A stretch of DNA of 64,000 nucleotides from Anarhynchus alexandrinus (lineage: Eukaryota; Chordata; Aves; Charadriiformes; Charadriidae), in NCBI GenBank assembly GCA_008711295.1, contig VUYV01000178.1, positions 1,475,836 to 1,539,835 on the forward strand, read 5' to 3'. Below are positions 34,583-47,389 of this stretch, one piece after another. The first letter of the stretch is position 1; each line of letters begins with the position of its first letter. The notes below the pieces were generated by a model, which was not told the origin of the DNA, ran no database searches, and saw nothing but the letters and a program-made list of their open reading frames with translations. Both the position numbers and the translations under genes were made by a program.

Positions 34583-37189
34583 AAAAAAAGTAGATTTCGT
34601 TCAGGAGTATTGTTCCTTTAAAATGACTTCTGTTCACTTCTCTTGTTCCTTAGTCTGCGCTGCCGAGTTGTGGTCGTATCTCTGGAAACAGTTCCTGATT
34701 CCTCTCAAACATCCTCAGAATCATCATCCTGAGGATAATGTGAAATGAGACCAAAGTAATTGTAACTGAGATTGCTAAATACGCTGTCAGTGCTAAGATT
34801 ATAAGTGTGATTGTTCTGGCAGTGAGCTGTGATCAAGCCACCGTGTTGTTTATCCTTATTTAGAGAGGAGTTTTTCTGGAATCTTATTTTAGCAGGCTAC
34901 AAAAGGAATGATTATAATGTCTTGTTTAAGGAGACAAATGCCTCTGACTGCTTCAACACAAAACAGTTTTGTGTACCGCACTCAAAGAAGCAGTAAGTCA
35001 AGACAGTTTTCAATCTCAACAAGAAAAATACTGGTAATGGCATCATATTAAAATATTTTTAACATCTCCCCTTTGCGAGAGGTGCCTGTTCGACTTTTGA
35101 GAAGCAGCGCCAATAGAGCTCGTGTTTGTGTGAGGTTTCTGGGTAATCTGGTTTATACATACAGAAGTAAAAAATAATGAGAGATTATTTTTTTCCCCCC
35201 CCAAAATCTGGAAGAGCATTTGCCAGTGACTCTCATTAGGAGACTGAAGAGTAAAGCAGAGCTGTCTTGATTATAATAACCATCTTTCAGATAATGCAGC
35301 ATTACATTAGCACTTTGCAGTTGTTTTGTAAGTAGATTTGCTTTATTTCCAGTTCCCAGCAGAAGCCAAATGACAGTGGCTTATGCTTTTGACCATCGCA
35401 AAGAAATTCCACCCAATCTCCTTTTTAGGTTTCAGCTGCTGCTTTTGGGGAGTGTCGGATGGTTTGGGGCAGGCGTCACTGGTGACCCGCAGCCTCAGGA
35501 GGAGGGAGCCCGGAGGGCCCTTCACCTCTGGAAAGACAGACGTCTTGGGTTTGAGCGACGGGGGTGGCACCTGGCGCTGGGCAGTTTGCTAACTGTTTTG
35601 TAGGTGCGTGTGAGCCTGAGGAGCACCGCGTGCTCTCCGGGCGCAGGTACGCTCTGAAATCCGTCATCGCTGTGGGCGTGGGACACGTCCTGCGCCTCTC
35701 ACCGTTCCTGTCATTTTGTAGCTGCTGGACGAGCGCCGCGGGATTTCTGCCGTTTCCTGAGCGTGCTTGCAGAGCTGCTCAAAGCCGTGATTGCTCCTTC
35801 CTTGGACGTCTGGGAATGTTCCAAATTTGTGTGCCTTGCCTCCCCTTGTTTTTGTTTCGGGCCCTTCTGCTGCTCATGGTGGTTTGCAGCACCACCAGGG
35901 TTGGCTCGGTGGGATTCAGCCACATCAGTTCTGTACCCCCACCTGTGTGAAGGCCACGGGGTCCTCTCTGGACTGATCCACATACGATGCGTTACGGCTC
36001 CTAGGGATAGAGACGAGTCTCTTCAGATCAGAGTGAAGTGGCCCATTTTGCAGCTCCGGAGATGCCCCGTTGGCGCATTGCGCGTGGCCCGGGGGGGCGG
36101 GCAGCGGAGGGTGGGCAGCGGGCCACGGGCCGGGGTGACGCAGAAGGTCTCGTAACTACATCGGTGGCTTAAGTGTAGCATGGGTCAGCCACAACCAAAC
36201 GGCTGGACCTCGGGAGAGACAACACGGGCAATGAGACACATCTGGCCCCTCACCGTGACTGAGGGGAACGTAGGCCTCGGTGTGCCCAGCTTGCCCAGTG
36301 CTGACGCGTGGCGGGTTGGGGCGTAGGGGCTGAGGGGGTCGCGCCGCTGCTGCGTGAGCAACCACAGCACTTCGTTCCTCAAAGACTTTCCAGTGCCTCG
36401 CTCCCTCTCCTGCCAGATACCCGTTGTCGCGGTGTTGCTCTTTTAAAGGAAATGCTATGGGAAATACCATTAAGAAAGTGGAAGCAGTTGAGATTTAACG
36501 GGTGCATGTATATTCAGTCATTATATTAAGTTATATTAGTTAGATGAAGAGAGGTCGTCAGCGTATTTCAGTATAAAGTCCTTAATGAGGAGGGGAAACG
36601 CGTAGTCTGATTCCTGTTTCAGATACAGCACCGGCTGTGTGCTCTGATTGCAGTGCAGAAAACGCTGCTCTGACTTTAAATACCTGGGGCAATTACCACT
36701 GGGGTTTTAATATTGCCTACGATATTACTTTAGTGTGATTAGCTTAGTGATATATTCCATAACCTCTGGGCTATTCCTTTGAAATGTATTTCCATTTAAA
36801 AAGTATAATACTATGACCATACTAAGAGGAAAATTACCAAGTTCAGAAGTCGTTGATGCTGAATATCTGTAATGGCACATCTAACACCATGCTGTCACAT
36901 TTTGCAGAATGTGCTTTAAACATGCATCTCTCCCTAATTGAATAGACGCTGTTGTTTTCCATATCACGTAAAAATATTGCCCTTACGCTTCTGTCAATCC
37001 AAAGGAGCTTTTATATAGGTAGAGTTATTTGAATTAGCTGATCAGAAAGCACTGGGAGTGTACTTGGATATTTAAAGCATCGTCTCTGTATAAATCATGT
37101 GTCAAATCCACTTTTGAGTCACACCGGTATCGGCGAGGTTAGGAATTGATTTATCTGGTGGAAATATTCAGCCCTTTCAGCATTCACAG
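34583..37189. other. Unique non-coding sequence
   Basis: Starts AT-rich, with a small 8-bp hairpin at 34711-34736 (ATCCTCAG...CTGAGGAT). 35440-36160 is GC-rich with CpG clusters near 36040-36160. A TTTGCTAACTGTTTTGTAG|GTGCGT junction at about 35583-35607 looks like abutted splice sites, but the donor is weak. No gene is recognised. Confidence 0.55.
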
Positions 37190-37560
37190 AATACGTTTCT
37201 CAGTAAATTGTTACACACAAAAATACCTGCGTTAAAGGATATTAGAAAGGCTGCTAAACAGAGCACACAGACCTTAAGAAATGCTCAGATGAAGATTGTC
37301 TGTGCAACCTTTATTTGCATCTTGTGTGCATCTGCATTACAATAAAGCCTTTATATGGTCTCGTGCTATTTTTGCGCAGGACCCGGGCCTCATTCAGCGC
37401 ACAGAAAGTCGGATGCTCAGTTAATGAGAGGCTATTCAATATTTTGTTTTCCTTTCATTAATCAATGTGTCCCCTATGCCTTATTTCTGCTCGTAATTCA
37501 AACCGTGTGCTGAAGACAGAATTATTAATTTCCTTTCGGGCTCCTCTGTAGTGCTCATCA
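37190..37560. promoter_or_regulatory. Candidate conserved non-coding block
   Basis: AT-rich, non-repetitive sequence with an octamer ATTTGCAT (37313-37320), ATTCAATATT, CATTAATCAATGTG and ATTATTAATT steps, and no open frame of note. This composition is typical of developmental enhancers in gene deserts. Conservation cannot be tested here, so the call is an inference from composition only. Confidence 0.3.
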
Positions 37561-40500
37561 TTTTAGTATTTGACTGGTTCGTAAGCACTTGGGAGTTTCT
37601 TTTCTTGAATTAAGACTCCTTGTGAGGTAAGGGAGCTCCAGTTTTTCCCCACGTCGTAGGATTGAATTGACCAACAAGAGATTAAGGTCAGAAGTACCCA
37701 TTAATTTCAGGTGTCCAATCTGAGATGCGCTGGAGCTGTTTTTTTTCAGCCTACTTAGCAACGTGCGGCACTTTGCACAACCAAATTGCGGCTCCCGCTG
37801 AGTCCATTTGCAGCCGTGAATATTTAGCCCCTGCGCTTACCGTAAGGAAGTCGCGGGCAGCGGTGGGCAGATCGCGCTCCTCCGTGCGCGCAGGCGCTGC
37901 TGGAGGTGAGGAAGGACTCCAGTGGCAGAGGCGTCTCAGTTAGAACCATGCTGGAGACCGTTTGCTGGGACTGTGCCGTCTGTACCCGCCGGCTCCGGCA
38001 CGTTCGGTCCTTCCCACCCCTGTCCCGTCCCTGCTCCAGCGCGGCCGTGTCCCCCCACCCCTGACACCCCTTGAGCCTTTCCTTGCCCGACTTCTTGCCT
38101 TCCCCGACCCATTTCATCTTTCACATCAGCCGCCCGTGTTTTCCCCTGGAGCCCCGACCCGTTACGTGTGAAGTACTGAGCAGTTCAATACCGGTGGGTC
38201 CTTCGCTCGGTGTGTGGGGACTGAGATTGGGGTTTTCTCAGGAGTAGGAAAAGGGCACAGCTCGTGTTCAGGGGCTGCGGTGAATTCCCAGTCGTTACTC
38301 AGAGCTATGCAGATACTGTGGCTTTTCAAATAAAAGATTGCCAAATTGTTTTAACGCACACAAACGTGTCCTTCACCCTTACCTTGAGTCCAGCTGAGCC
38401 GTTTCAGCCTCAGCATTCAGCCGGGGACAGGCACTGGGCAAGGCGAGCACTGGCCAGCCGGGTAGTGCTTCAGTTAAAAACAGCTGAGAAATGGGATTTT
38501 ACAAAAGGAAGATTTAATACTAGTCACGTCGTAACACGTCTGGAAGGTACCACATGCATGAGACACAAAGCAAAGCTTTGGATCGTAAGAGCATCTCTTT
38601 TAATGATTCACACTGCACAAAAAGCACTCTGATAACGCGGGGTGAGTAACGGTGGCAGGAGACGTCCCGTACACATTAGTCGGTATGAAAATTAAATGTA
38701 ACCGTTGTCTTTTCTTTCTTACGTCTGTGAAGAAGGCTGTGATGTTTGCTGTCAGAATGACAACATCGGTTGGGTTCCGGGAGGGTTCCGCCTGATGAAG
38801 AGTTGTGTCTCTACCCCAAAACACAGCCCGGCATAAAATGGCAGTTTCTATTTCCCATCCTCCTGGAAAACAGACTGCCTTCTCAAGCCCATCCTGCTTT
38901 TATTAAGTAAGTGAGACAGTCACACCTGTAGTAGATTAGAATTGATCACACGCGATTCATACTCCTCTGCGAACCCTCGTGGCATCATTATTTCATGAAC
39001 TTCTGCATTCTGTGTGATGCATTATTACTACTTCTTAAGGAACACCTGTAGCATTCATTTTTCTTGTACGTGTGACAACGCAACACGACTGAGAATGGGA
39101 AAGGTAAATGAGGCAGCAAGCCGTTATAAAAAGGTAATTTTGTTAATCGGTGGGAATGGTTATCTTTGTTTTGCCACAGAAAAGCTGTACGTTTTTATCC
39201 TGTAAATGGGTTGATACAGATGAAGCAGATTGCTAAAGGTCTGGGCTGGAATTCTTTTTGCTACCTACTCTCTCTCTCTAAAATATACTAATATATGCAT
39301 ATTTTATACTAGAATACACATTTACATGGTAATGTATATATAGTAATATATATATATAAATTTTATTTTAAATAAGAAAAACAAAAAACCCTCTCACGGA
39401 GTCTCTCTGGCGTTTTAAGTCTTGAGACACGTCTCTGCGTAGTGAATGGAAGGTTTTTTCCCTGTTCACTTTGCTGAGTTCTGGAGAGGGGCTCTTGAAG
39501 CTGTTTCATAAATTAGAGATAAAATGAGGACATGCTGTATTTCCATGTTCTCAGAATATCTTCTGTGACTGTGGCTATTCCGCGCTACTTGGGGACCTGT
39601 TCCAGTTTTAACAGTTTCCAGAAGTACCACGGGCGGAAGGTATTAATAAGAATTACAGACTTTTGCAAAGATTGACAAAATAAAGCTGATGGGATTTTCT
39701 CTTTCCTTGAAGACGAGGTTAAGTAATAATACCCCTGTGTGGTGTTCAGAAGTAACATTAATTTTAATCAGGTAGGGATAAGTACTTTTCCCTTTCCGTC
39801 TGTGCCAGGATAGACCTGAGGAGCGGCAGAAAGACGTTGTTCCTGGATGGAGGGAAGAGGCTGTGGGGGTCCCGGCCGGCTGGTCGGGGTCTCGGGGGCG
39901 CTCTGGTGGCGCAGCCGTGGGATTGGGGGCGCGGAGTTGTGGGGACAGAGAAGGATGGGGCAAAAAAGGTGGTACATACAAAACCTCACACTGATCTTTT
40001 ATACGTGCTGCCTCGGGCAGCCCGGTGGGCGCTCACGCTCCGGTCTGCGGTGGCCACGGGATGAGGAAACGGTGCTTCTAAACGTGTGTTTGACGAGACT
40101 TCCTTGGGTTTCTGCTCGGTAAAGCACGAGGAGACAGATTGGGGGTTACTGTAGAAATACTGTATTTCCTGCTCATAAAGTGAGCTGTGACTTGAAGGTC
40201 TCGAGAAGAAAGGAATCCTATTTTCAATGCTACGATTATCTGTTACCCTCATCGCATAAACACCAAACGCCCTGGTACCGCAGCAGCAGCTGAACATTTA
40301 ATTCATGTGAACTGGGAGAGTGTATTAATTCTAGAGTTAACTTTCAAATATGGCCCTTTAAATTCTTATTAACTCGTGAGTGCATTTGTAAATGTTTTAA
40401 AAGTACAAAAAGCACACAGTGAAAGATGCTGGAGAACAGCAGTCTCCCAGTGAAGCATCGAGCTGGATGCGGAACTTGGGCTTCGCTGACAGGTCCCGTT

Positions 40501-41000
40501 GTGGGAGGATGCCAGAGCGCCGAGGGCGCTGTCCTGTTGGCCCTCTGCAGTGGGTGAATTCACCCACGGTGACGAATTTCCATTTGAAATGAAATTTGAG
40601 CAACTGCTGAATCACAGCCTATATACTTCATCTCCCCCGTACTCTCTGGGTTAATTGAGGTGGATCTCACCCGGAAAAAAAGTCTTCAGAAGAGTCGTGT
40701 GCCGATTTTCTTAATAGTATTCCAAAAGACAGAATCTATCACCTAAGGACATTGATACTACAATAAATTGGAAGGAACTATTTCCACATCTCTCATGTAT
40801 ATTGTATATAATGAGTCTCTGGGACGTCTCCACGCTGCTGCTGAGGAGCCCGCAGCAAAGCAGATGCAGCTCGTTTTATCTTGATTTCGGGCTGCAGCGC
40901 TTGACTTCTGGGACCCGGAAACTTAAATACTGACTTTCCTGGGCTTCGTCCCCAGCCCAAAGGCGGACGATCCCAAACTGTTGTGGCGCTGCGGCGCTTT
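37561..41000. other. Unique non-coding sequence
   Basis: A CpG-rich stretch at 37830-37905 is followed directly by GAG|GTGAGG (donor-like, 37906-37911). Simple CT and TA runs lie at 39267-39370. 39840-40070 is GC-rich. No exon of a known gene is recognised. Confidence 0.55.
39267..39370 (+). repeat. CT and TA simple repeats
   Basis: A short (CT)n run is followed by AT-rich sequence with ATATATAT blocks around 39335-39360. Low-complexity DNA. Confidence 0.85.
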
Positions 41001-44000
41001 GCCAGGGCGCTTGGCGCTGATGGTGGACTCATGTCACCCACCATCAGTTCCATGGGCTTTCAGCTGAAAACACAGTCCGACTCCAGTGTTCCCGCTCCGC
41101 CTCGCTGCCGGCTCTGCTCTGAAATTACTTCAGAGAAAGTGAATTCTGACCGTTCCCGGAGTGACGGCAGGTGACCTTTTTTCCCTCTCGTTCTCTCCAT
41201 GTCTCTTCTGAACTCCCCCACGAGGGTGCGGTGGCGGTGGGACAGTGGCACCGCCACGCAGGAGCAGGGGCCGAGCGCTCCCCTGCGGGGGGTGGGTTTG
41301 GTGCGCTGCGTCTCAGCATTAGGACTGGAAAAATGAGGTTGAGTCAGATCAATTGCCCGAGCTTTATCCGAGCAGTGCAGTCCGATCGCCGCAGTAGGCT
41401 TCTTTCTGCACGGAGCAGAGGGGACAGGGAGGTTTCATACCAGGGTGCACTAAAACGTACGCTACTACGGTGTTACGTTATGACCCAGTTCTGCTATTGT
41501 GAGCCTTATAAAAGATAAAATAGGCCATCGGATGGAGATAAATCAACGGAAGTAAAATTGAATGTGTTCATAATCATTTTAAGATTTTTATATGGGCAGA
41601 AGATTAATTAAATAGACAAAAGTAATTTTCAAAAGAGCCTTTTTAATATTAAGTCTCAGATAAAAGGGTCAATGGAGAAGTATATCATGAAGCTTGTTAA
41701 GTGTGGCTGAAAAGTGGTTGTTTGTAGTTGCTTACATGAGCAGCAGGACAGTTTCGAAAGGTCCCGGCAGCGCTGGGACCTGCGTTCGTGGCTTCGCGCA
41801 CAGTTTGGCCCCAACCTGCATCGCTGCTCCGTGCCCCGGGCGGTGGGAACGCTGCCGCCCCCGGGGCTGCGCGGGGCCCTGGTGGGGTGGTGTCCCGGGA
41901 GGGCTGTGTTGATCACACGTGCAAGTTTATCGTGAAGGGGGAGAACACTATCGCACAAAAATCTGTTCAGGGGCGATTCTCGGAGACGCGTTACCCTCCT
42001 CGTGTTGTGTTGGACACCTCTCTTCCGCCTGAGCGTGGGAGCAGAGCAGCGAGCGTTCGCTGCCTCACCGCCCCATGGCCCCGAGAGGATTTCCATTGAG
42101 CAGGAGATTTTCACCCCAATGTTAGTGACGTTTTGGCCCATTGGAAAGCCGCGGTAGAGGTCTGTAAAGCACGTGGTGCTGAGTTCTGCATGCAGAAGGC
42201 CCACGTGCATGGCACTGTCGGTATGTCGGTCGGCAGTGACAGTGCCCACGCGGGTCTGGACCAGGGGGACATCTCCTGCAAGGTGGATGTCTCTCTCCCT
42301 GTGGTCAAGGTGTGACTTGTACCATTTTGCACGATTTCTTATTGATTGCACTAAACTGTTTGTGATGGCACTGAGTGAAGAGGTGGCATGAAGGTGTTCC
42401 ACCCCTTACTTCATCAATCCTTTTGCTTATACAAAGTGAGTTACTCTATACAGTCAGAAGCCAAATGTCGCTCTCGATTCGCTCCACGGGTTGCAGCAGT
42501 GGTCACGCACGAGCGCCGGCAGAGGGGTGTGACATGCAGTGGTGGTGTGAAGGAGCAGTGCAGTGGGATGACACCGATTCCTTTTTTATGCTACCACTCT
42601 TTCCCTCTCTTTGCTCCTCTCTTACTGCCTCCACTCTGCCCACACACATCATTTCACAAAAAAATTCTCATGGATAAAAGACTTCTGTGGAAGTCGGTGT
42701 GATTTTGCAGATATATCTTAGGGCAGAGTCTCGCCATCAGACGCGGTGTTGCAATAACAAAGCGAAGCGTCGGAAGCAGTAGTAACTACATGATGATTCA
42801 TAACAACAGAACATCATTATCTCAATCTGCAGTAAATAATACCCGTACATCCCAGTTCCTGCTCAGCTTCACGGTGTTTTTTGAAATTGAAGTCCTGATC
42901 AGTTGGCTCAAGTCGCAGTTTTTCCATCAGCCAGAAACCCCCAGACCTGAACAGCCATGCCCGGTGTCGGTGAGTGGCAATGGCTGTAATTTGTGCCTTT
43001 CGAGTCGATTTGTAAATGCCAATTGTTGGTAGTATTTTCTGGAGCTTTAGGTGTTTGTCATGCAGATACAACTGAGCAGTGCGCTTTGGGTAGAGATGTC
43101 ACTGGCACTGGAGTTTCATGGACACATGTACGATGATTCCGCTGCCTCAGAGCCAAGTGAGACTGCCGGGCAGCTGCAGGTCGCTGGATTTGGTATTTTT
43201 GTTACCAATTTAAAAAAAAATAAAAATCATTATTTGCAATTACAAATAAATGGACTGCAATTGCATTTGACTTTTTTTCCCCTTGGAAAGGACGGCAAGT
43301 AGTGTGCCTTTTTTTTTTTCTTTCTTTTTTTCCTAATAAGCAGTTACAGATGGATATATGCTATCTCAAAGTTTGAAGATTATGCTTGCACTTAGGAAAT
43401 GTGAAGCATGCTGGGGTGGAAGCTCACAGGCTTTGTATCCCAACACGAGAGCAGATTATGGGGATCTGAAGAATGTGTAAGAATTACAGGGAAAAATTCT
43501 CCTCTTCAGAGAAGATGGGGTTTGTATCACGGGAGCATGATGTGAGAGGAGGGCCGGTATGGAGAATGCAGTTGTTGCTGTGATCTTATGTGACACGTGC
43601 GTACAGAGCTTGTTTTCTGCTTGCTTATTGTCTGGTTTATATGTATAGTTTTCTTGTTACAAAAAAAATCACGTTTTTATGTAATTCCATGCTCAAATAT
43701 AGCAATTGTGACAATTTTCCATGTACTGTTCATGAAGTCATTAGAACATTTGCATGGTAAAGTACCCGATGTGCCAAAGGACTGTTTGGCCTCAGCCTGT
43801 CACCGTGGCCATCCTGCCTTGGGATTGAACAGTCCTGCTACTGTGCTTCAAGGTAAGTAGACACTTACTCTCCAACGTTCTCTGTGATGTGATGATAAAG
43901 ATAAAGAATATATCGTATACATAACTAGAAACAGGAAATTGAGGACTTTCTTACCATTTAAAATGGTGCTTCTTTCTGGAGGGAGGAAGGCAAGGTGAGT

Positions 44001-45479
44001 AGTGTTAAGAAACTGCTTTACAAGTCCTCATTTAAAATTTAGATGAATCCACCTCGGCCATGATTGCATCACTTTGCTCTTTGCTTTCTGTGTGCATTTG
44101 GGCAGTCAACTTTTACTGCTGAAATTGAAAGCCGAGCTGCGTTTGTCACAGCGTGGGATCAACTGCATCGGCCGGAGAAGAAGAGGGAGAGCATAATTAC
44201 TTGAATTTTAGATGTTTGGCCAAATGAAGGTGGTGGGAACGGCTCTGTCAGTGCTGGGGATGCCCCTCTCCTGTGGCACACGCCGGGGCAGGCGGTGGGC
44301 GCCCGCGCGGGCACGGGCTGCGGGGCCGGATACGACAGTTCTGTTGGTGGTGGGTGACCCTACGAGCAGAGGTTGCTAAAAATCCAGCAACTCCCATGTT
44401 GAGGAGGTGATGTCTGCCCTCCGTAGGCTTTCCGGAGCCGCAGCCCTGCCGCCTTGGGTTGGTTGTCTCCGTCTTACCCTTGGAGGCGGTGCTCGTCGGG
44501 TGGTAGAGAGCGGGAAATCGCATTGCCAGGGGATGGGGATAGTACAGTATTTTCCGCATAGCGCTAACGGGAATCCGATGCATTCAGCTGTGTATGGTGT
44601 GTGTGCGTGTGTGTAAATAAGGTTGAAGTAATAATGACTTTGCAGAAATAATAAGCAAAACACCCTTCACCCCAAGCAGCTAAATTTACAGCGCCTGCTG
44701 TTGTTGTTAGACATTAAGCTGTTTGTCCCCAGTTAGCATTTACATAATATGGGATCTTACTGTTTTCTACATCTTTGTGACTTTTTCTAATAACAGAATT
44801 CTGGCATTGTGCAGGCTATGATGAAAGATGTCAAACTGTTCATAGTGTCTAAACAAAAGGCTCCTTACATGGCTCTGTGTTTTCATTATATACATATTAT
44901 TACAGCACAAGTTCAGCTGCAGCAGCGCGGCACTGTGCGAAAACAAAGTCTTTCCACTCTTTGGAACCTGTAGCTCCGGAATCGGTCAGAAGCACTTCTG
45001 AAAAATAGTTCCTGTGTTTGGGAACTGGTTTTGGCGTCGGCCCTCTTCCCCTTCCCCACAGGCGTGCGCAAGGACGTGGAGAACGCAGGAGATAGGATGT
45101 AGTTTTCTCCAGAAGGGCTTGTTGAAAAGTTGGTTCAGGCAGAATGAAACTATATACTTTACAGTCGAAAGATGTTGCAGGGGAAGGCGCTGCTCTGTCA
45201 CCTGCTGTTGCAGTCACTAAAATTTAATTTGATCTTTTTTAATATCGTGCCCAGGTGTCTGTCTCGCAGTGAGCTGGTTAGCATAAATCTGCCACGTGCA
45301 TTGGTATTTCAGTTTTATTAGCTTTTATTTAACCGGGTAAAAGGTAATTTATTTTTATTAATTGAATAGTTCTACCTCTACCCTCTGTCAGGGGCAAAGC
45401 TTCACTTGGAGATTGTATTTGGGGGGAAAACAAAACCCAAAGAAGCCCACCAGAACACGGGTATACCTGCAAGCCGGGC
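41001..45479. other. Unique non-coding sequence with scattered CpG patches
   Basis: CpG-rich patches lie at about 41100-41320, 41760-42080 and 44260-44520. The longest open frame of the window (minus strand, 41656-42402) crosses the second patch but has low-complexity, motif-free sequence and is probably chance. Donor-like CAAG|GTAAGT is at 43849-43858 and CAAG|GTGAGT at about 43991-43999. A T/C tract is at 43307-43333. Octamer ATTTGCAT is at 43748-43755. A GT-rich run is at 44592-44614. Confidence 0.5.
43796..43852 (+). other. Possible small exon with perfect donor
   Basis: The stretch ends in CAAG followed by GTAAGTAG (donor at 43853), close to the consensus 5' splice site. Upstream, ACTGTTTGGCCTCAG (acceptor AG at 43794-43795) is an acceptable though weak acceptor, giving a 57-base exon open in one frame as part of a longer frame starting at 43597. 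The encoded peptide is not recognised. It may be a cryptic or lncRNA exon, or chance. Confidence 0.2.
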
Positions 45480-45840
45480 GCTTTCTGTGTCTCCCACCTT
45501 TTTCCTCGCCGCTCTCTGCGGCAGCCGCTTTCATCGGCTCTCGGGGTGACTGCTGCTCCTGTCGGCTGCTGCAGCGCTCTCCTTCTCCCTGGGTAACCAA
45601 ACGGGTAGCGCCAAACCTGCTGTCTTTGAGTCTCTCAAAACATCGCCGTGGCTTGGGCCGTGTCGGAGCGATGCCCGGCGGGGCCGGCAGCCGGAGGGAT
45701 GCTCTGGCCCTTCCCGTGCCGCGGCCGCGCCGGCGCCCAGCGCTTTGGCTGGAGGTGCCCCGGGGGGAGCCCGCGGTGTCGGGGTGTTTCCCCGAGCGTT
45801 GCTACGTACACGGAACGGGACTGCTGCCCGCTCAAAGAGC
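45480..45840. other. CpG island with a NotI site
   Basis: About 29 CpGs fall in the 235 bases 45600-45835, with GCGGCCGC at 45721-45728. The flanks are AT-rich, so the island is well defined. Such islands often mark vertebrate promoters. No TATA element, exon or protein motif is recognised, and the 204-codon + frame and the minus frames crossing it look like GC-driven chance. Direction of any transcript cannot be decided. Confidence 0.6.
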
Positions 45841-46533
45841 TGGTGATAAATTTGAGAAGAATTCGTCGTACTGGGCTGCATTCATAGGGAACTTGCTTTT
45901 GGGTGATAATCTTCAGGTTTGCCCAGTGCCTGAGCTAAGCTATTATAAACCATTCAGGAGTGACTGCTACAGCTGATTGATTTCTTCAGGGTAGCCGAGA
46001 CTTCTGAAAGGGAGTGAGGAAGATTTGAATTCCAACAATGCTTTATTGCCTTGTGCAGAGGGAAGTAAATATTGATACAGAATGCTTATTTACTGAGCAG
46101 GGGTAGTGTCAGCAAAATTAAGGTGTATACTTTGCTCTTCATTTTGCAGAAGAAATAGAAGAAATTGATAGAGTTCAGAGTGATGTATGAGACAGCGTAA
46201 TTCAACCCTTCCTGGGGTTTTTGATTATTTTTTTTTTCCCTCTTCTCTCTTGAGAGGTGGGACTGGGCAGTGATATGAAACAGATCTCACTAAACGCCGC
46301 AGATTTATTTTTTTTCGTGAGCCAAATGCCAAGTGGTGTGTCAGGGGAGGGAGAGTCCTTTTCAGCACGGGCGGGTTGATCCTCTTTCTATAATACGCAG
46401 ACTCCGAAAGGGGAGCGGATGCGGTAATGCTGCTTCAGCCCTCCTTCACCTGCTGGGGTGTAGGTGGCATCACCTCTTCATAAGGGGAAAAAACTGGTAA
46501 TGATCCGAGCGCATCAGTTGTGCGTTGAGTTAG

Positions 46534-46596
46534 CCTCTCCTCTCCTCTCCTCTCCTCTCTTCCCCTCTCCTCTCCTCTCCTCTCCTCTCCTCTCCC
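46534..46596 (+). repeat. (TCTCC)n pentanucleotide satellite
   Basis: About twelve units of TCTCC/CTCTC, broken once by TCTTCCCC near 46558-46564. It is the reverse complement of the GGAGA unit of the 7.3-kb tract. Confidence 0.96.
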
Positions 46597-47371
46597 AGCC
46601 TGAGGAACAGATAACCCCCAGCACAGGGGAAAAAGATAAAGGACGGGGAATTAGTGTAACTTTTCCACTACCCTGCTAGTAATTGCTGCTGGATCAATGC
46701 CGTGTGTTAGCAGGACTCTGCTACGAGGGGAGTTTGAGCAGCATTGCGGTGTAGGCGCTTCCACTGGGAATTAGCACAGTCATAAATGTAGGAGAGCTTA
46801 AAAAAGGAGTAGCAAGGGAAAAGTATTGTATATCTGTTAATTATAAACCATAGATTGCACTCGCAGAACCCGTGTTGGGAATGAGTAGCGTATATTGTCC
46901 TATTTCCAGCAGCACTTTAGACTATGAAAACTGATTTTATTTTAAAAGGCTATTTTATTTTCAGCATTACTTCACTCAGCTTGATCAGGGAAGCGAGACT
47001 GGAGAGCTTCACCTTCCAGTAATCAGGTGTAAAACAATGCTTCTGACTCAGTGCTGGTAGTAGTAATAGTGGTATTTTTATGATGATAGCCGGTAATTAA
47101 GATCAGGGATTCATTGTGCTGAGCACAGTGGAAACACACGCAAACAGACTGATAACCCCAAATTGCTTACATTGTTAAGGGCTGAATAGTGCAATTGTCC
47201 ATTTAAGAAAGACTGTCAGGGGTTGCTCAGACTTTGACTTTCTCCATGTAACAACAAGAATATAAATAAGAAGAATTCAATACCCATGGATGGTGGTGGG
47301 AGGAACATCAGTGAAGGTGATACTTGCACTAAAAAGAAGGTTTTAATTATGTTAAAAATAACACACCACAT

Positions 47372-47389
47372 CCCCCCCCCCAAAAAAAA
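47372..47389 (+). repeat. C10-A8 homopolymer junction
   Basis: Ten C followed by eight A. Simple sequence only. Confidence 0.9.

Noticed and set aside
35583..35607. Second abutted acceptor/donor (TTTTGTAG|GTGCGT)
   Set aside because: Short pyrimidine tract, branch-like CTAAC too close to the AG, and GTGCGT is a weak donor.
41656..42402. 248-codon minus-strand open frame, the longest in the window
   Set aside because: No recognisable domain, no splice context, crosses a CpG-rich patch where stops are rare, and is overlapped by several frames on the other strand.
45362..45976. 204-codon + strand open frame over the CpG island
   Set aside because: Length is explained by GC-rich composition; sequence is low complexity and matches no family I know.
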